From NCBI RefSeq assembly GCF_019139535.1, contig NZ_CP077073.1:4864501-4928500 (forward strand): a stretch of DNA of 64,000 nt, read 5' to 3'. This document shows positions 63,105 to 64,000 of the stretch, one piece after another. The stretch comes from Pseudomonas muyukensis (GTDB lineage: Bacteria; Pseudomonadota; Gammaproteobacteria; Pseudomonadales; Pseudomonadaceae). The translations under genes and the position numbers were made by a program. Below the pieces are notes generated by a model. It searched no databases. It saw nothing but the letters and a program-made list of their open reading frames with translations, and was not told the origin of the DNA. Positions within the stretch are counted from its first letter, which is position 1. The number at the start of each line of letters is the position of its first letter.

Positions 63105-64000
63105 ATGCCCCAGGTGGATCCCGAGCTGTTCGACCGCGGCCAGTTCCAGGCGGAACTGGCCCTCAAGGCTAGCCCCATCGCCGCGTTCAAGAAGGCCATC
63201 CGCATGGCCGGCGAGGTGCTCGACAAGCGTTTTCGCGAGGGCCGGGAGATCCGCCGCCTGATCGAGGATCGCGCCTGGTTCGTCGATAACATCCTGCAAC
63301 AGGCCTGGCGCCAGTTCGACTGGGGCAACCCCGACGGCATCGCCCTGGTCGCCGTCGGCGGCTATGGCCGCGGCGAGTTGCACCCGTACTCCGACATTGA
63401 CCTGCTGATCCTGCTCGAGGCCGCCGAGCATGAGCAGTACCGCGACGCCATCGAACGCTTTCTGACCTTGCTATGGGACATCGGCCTGGAAGTCGGCCAG
63501 AGCGTGCGCACGGTCGACGAATGCGCCGAGCAGGCGCGCGCCGACCTCACGGTCATCACCAACCTGATGGAAAGCCGCACCATCGCCGGCCCCGAGCCTC
63601 TGCGCCAGCGCATGCTCGATGCCACCAGCACGGCACACATGTGGCCGAGCAAGGAGTTCTTCCTGGCCAAGCGCGCCGAACTCAAGGCCCGTCACCACAA
63701 GTACAACGACACCGAGTACAACCTGGAGCCCAACGTCAAGGGCGGCCCCGGCGGCCTGCGCGACATCCAGACCGTATTGTGGGTAGCCCGGCGCCAGTAC
63801 GGCACCCTCAACCTGCACGCCCTGGCCGGCGAGGACTTCCTGCTGGAAAGCGAGAACGAACTGCTGGCCTCGTCCCAGGCCTTCCTGTGGCGCGTGCGCT
63901 ATGCCCTGCACATGCTCGCCGGGCGCGCCGAGGACCGCCTGCTGTTCGACCACCAGCGCAGCATCGCCGCGCTGCTGGGCTACAGCGACGACAACCCCAA
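63105..64000 (+). CDS. glnD: PII uridylyltransferase GlnD (5' part; cut by window edge)
   Basis: The first 298 codons of a protein of about 900 residues are present. The nucleotidyltransferase active site reads [19 protein letters not shown] at about 86-104, followed by [20 protein letters not shown], typical of GlnD. It senses glutamine and modifies PII proteins to set nitrogen metabolism. ATG 63105 follows AAAGGAAC. HD and ACT domains lie beyond the window. Confidence 0.97.
   Translation, partial: MPQVDPELFDRGQFQAELALKASPIAAFKKAIRMAGEVLDKRFREGREIRRLIEDRAWFVDNILQQAWRQFDWGNPDGIALVAVGGYGRGELHPYSDIDLLILLEAAEHEQYRDAIERFLTLLWDIGLEVGQSVRTVDECAEQARADLTVITNLMESRTIAGPEPLRQRMLDATSTAHMWPSKEFFLAKRAELKARHHKYNDTEYNLEPNVKGGPGGLRDIQTVLWVARRQYGTLNLHALAGEDFLLESENELLASSQAFLWRVRYALHMLAGRAEDRLLFDHQRSIAALLGYSDDNP

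Overview
The window reads as chromosome of a Pseudomonas of the P. putida group. The right two thirds carry, in the gene order I know for P. putida, mutS, fdxA, rsmZ, rpoS, nlpD, pcm, surE, truD, ispF, then fghA/adhC, ispD, ftsB, eno, kdsA, pyrG, tilS, accA, dnaE, and then the conserved rnhB-lpxBA-fabZ-lpxD-skp-bamA-rseP-dxr-cdsA-uppS-frr-pyrH-tsf-rpsB block, with map and glnD running the other way. Codon use is GC-rich throughout except for one island, and four REP-like inverted repeats sit in the gaps. I saw no tRNA, rRNA, CRISPR array, IS element, integrase, terminase, portal or capsid gene.

Positions 1-23706, all on the minus strand and ending next to mutS, are a phage-tail locus that looks like a tailocin (pyocin-like) cluster. 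Reading leftwards from mutS: an S24-type self-cleaving repressor with an operator-like promoter region; a short fibre cassette; a holin; a lambda-type flexible-tail module (tail tube, G and G-T frameshift chaperones, a short tape measure, M, L, K, two copies of I, and the giant tip protein J); tip-accessory and fibre genes; then a P2/R-pyocin-type contractile-tail baseplate (V, W, J, I) and a collar-type tail fibre cut by the window edge. This suggests a combined F-type plus R-type tailocin locus, analogous to the R2/F2 pyocin locus of P. aeruginosa but beside mutS. Sheath, R-type tube and endolysin are not in the window and would have to lie left of position 1.

The most unusual part is 3522-10738. 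Tip and fibre cassettes are present several times, in different states of repair. An active-looking J / 111-aa / 225-aa / fibre / assembly-protein set is followed by a low-GC insert carrying a frameshifted J C-terminus and diverged homologues of the accessory genes. That insert is flanked by a direct repeat of about 120-180 bp which duplicates the start of gpV. A third, decayed remnant and a third fibre plus chaperone pair are wedged between gpV and gpW. Another fibre cassette sits at the promoter-proximal end of the operon. The locus looks like an array of receptor-binding cassettes, some live and some scrap.

The housekeeping part is densely packed with many 1-13 nt gene overlaps. Together it covers envelope biogenesis (lipid A, outer-membrane assembly, isoprenoid and phospholipid precursors), translation factors, stress control (rpoS, rsmZ) and formaldehyde detoxification.
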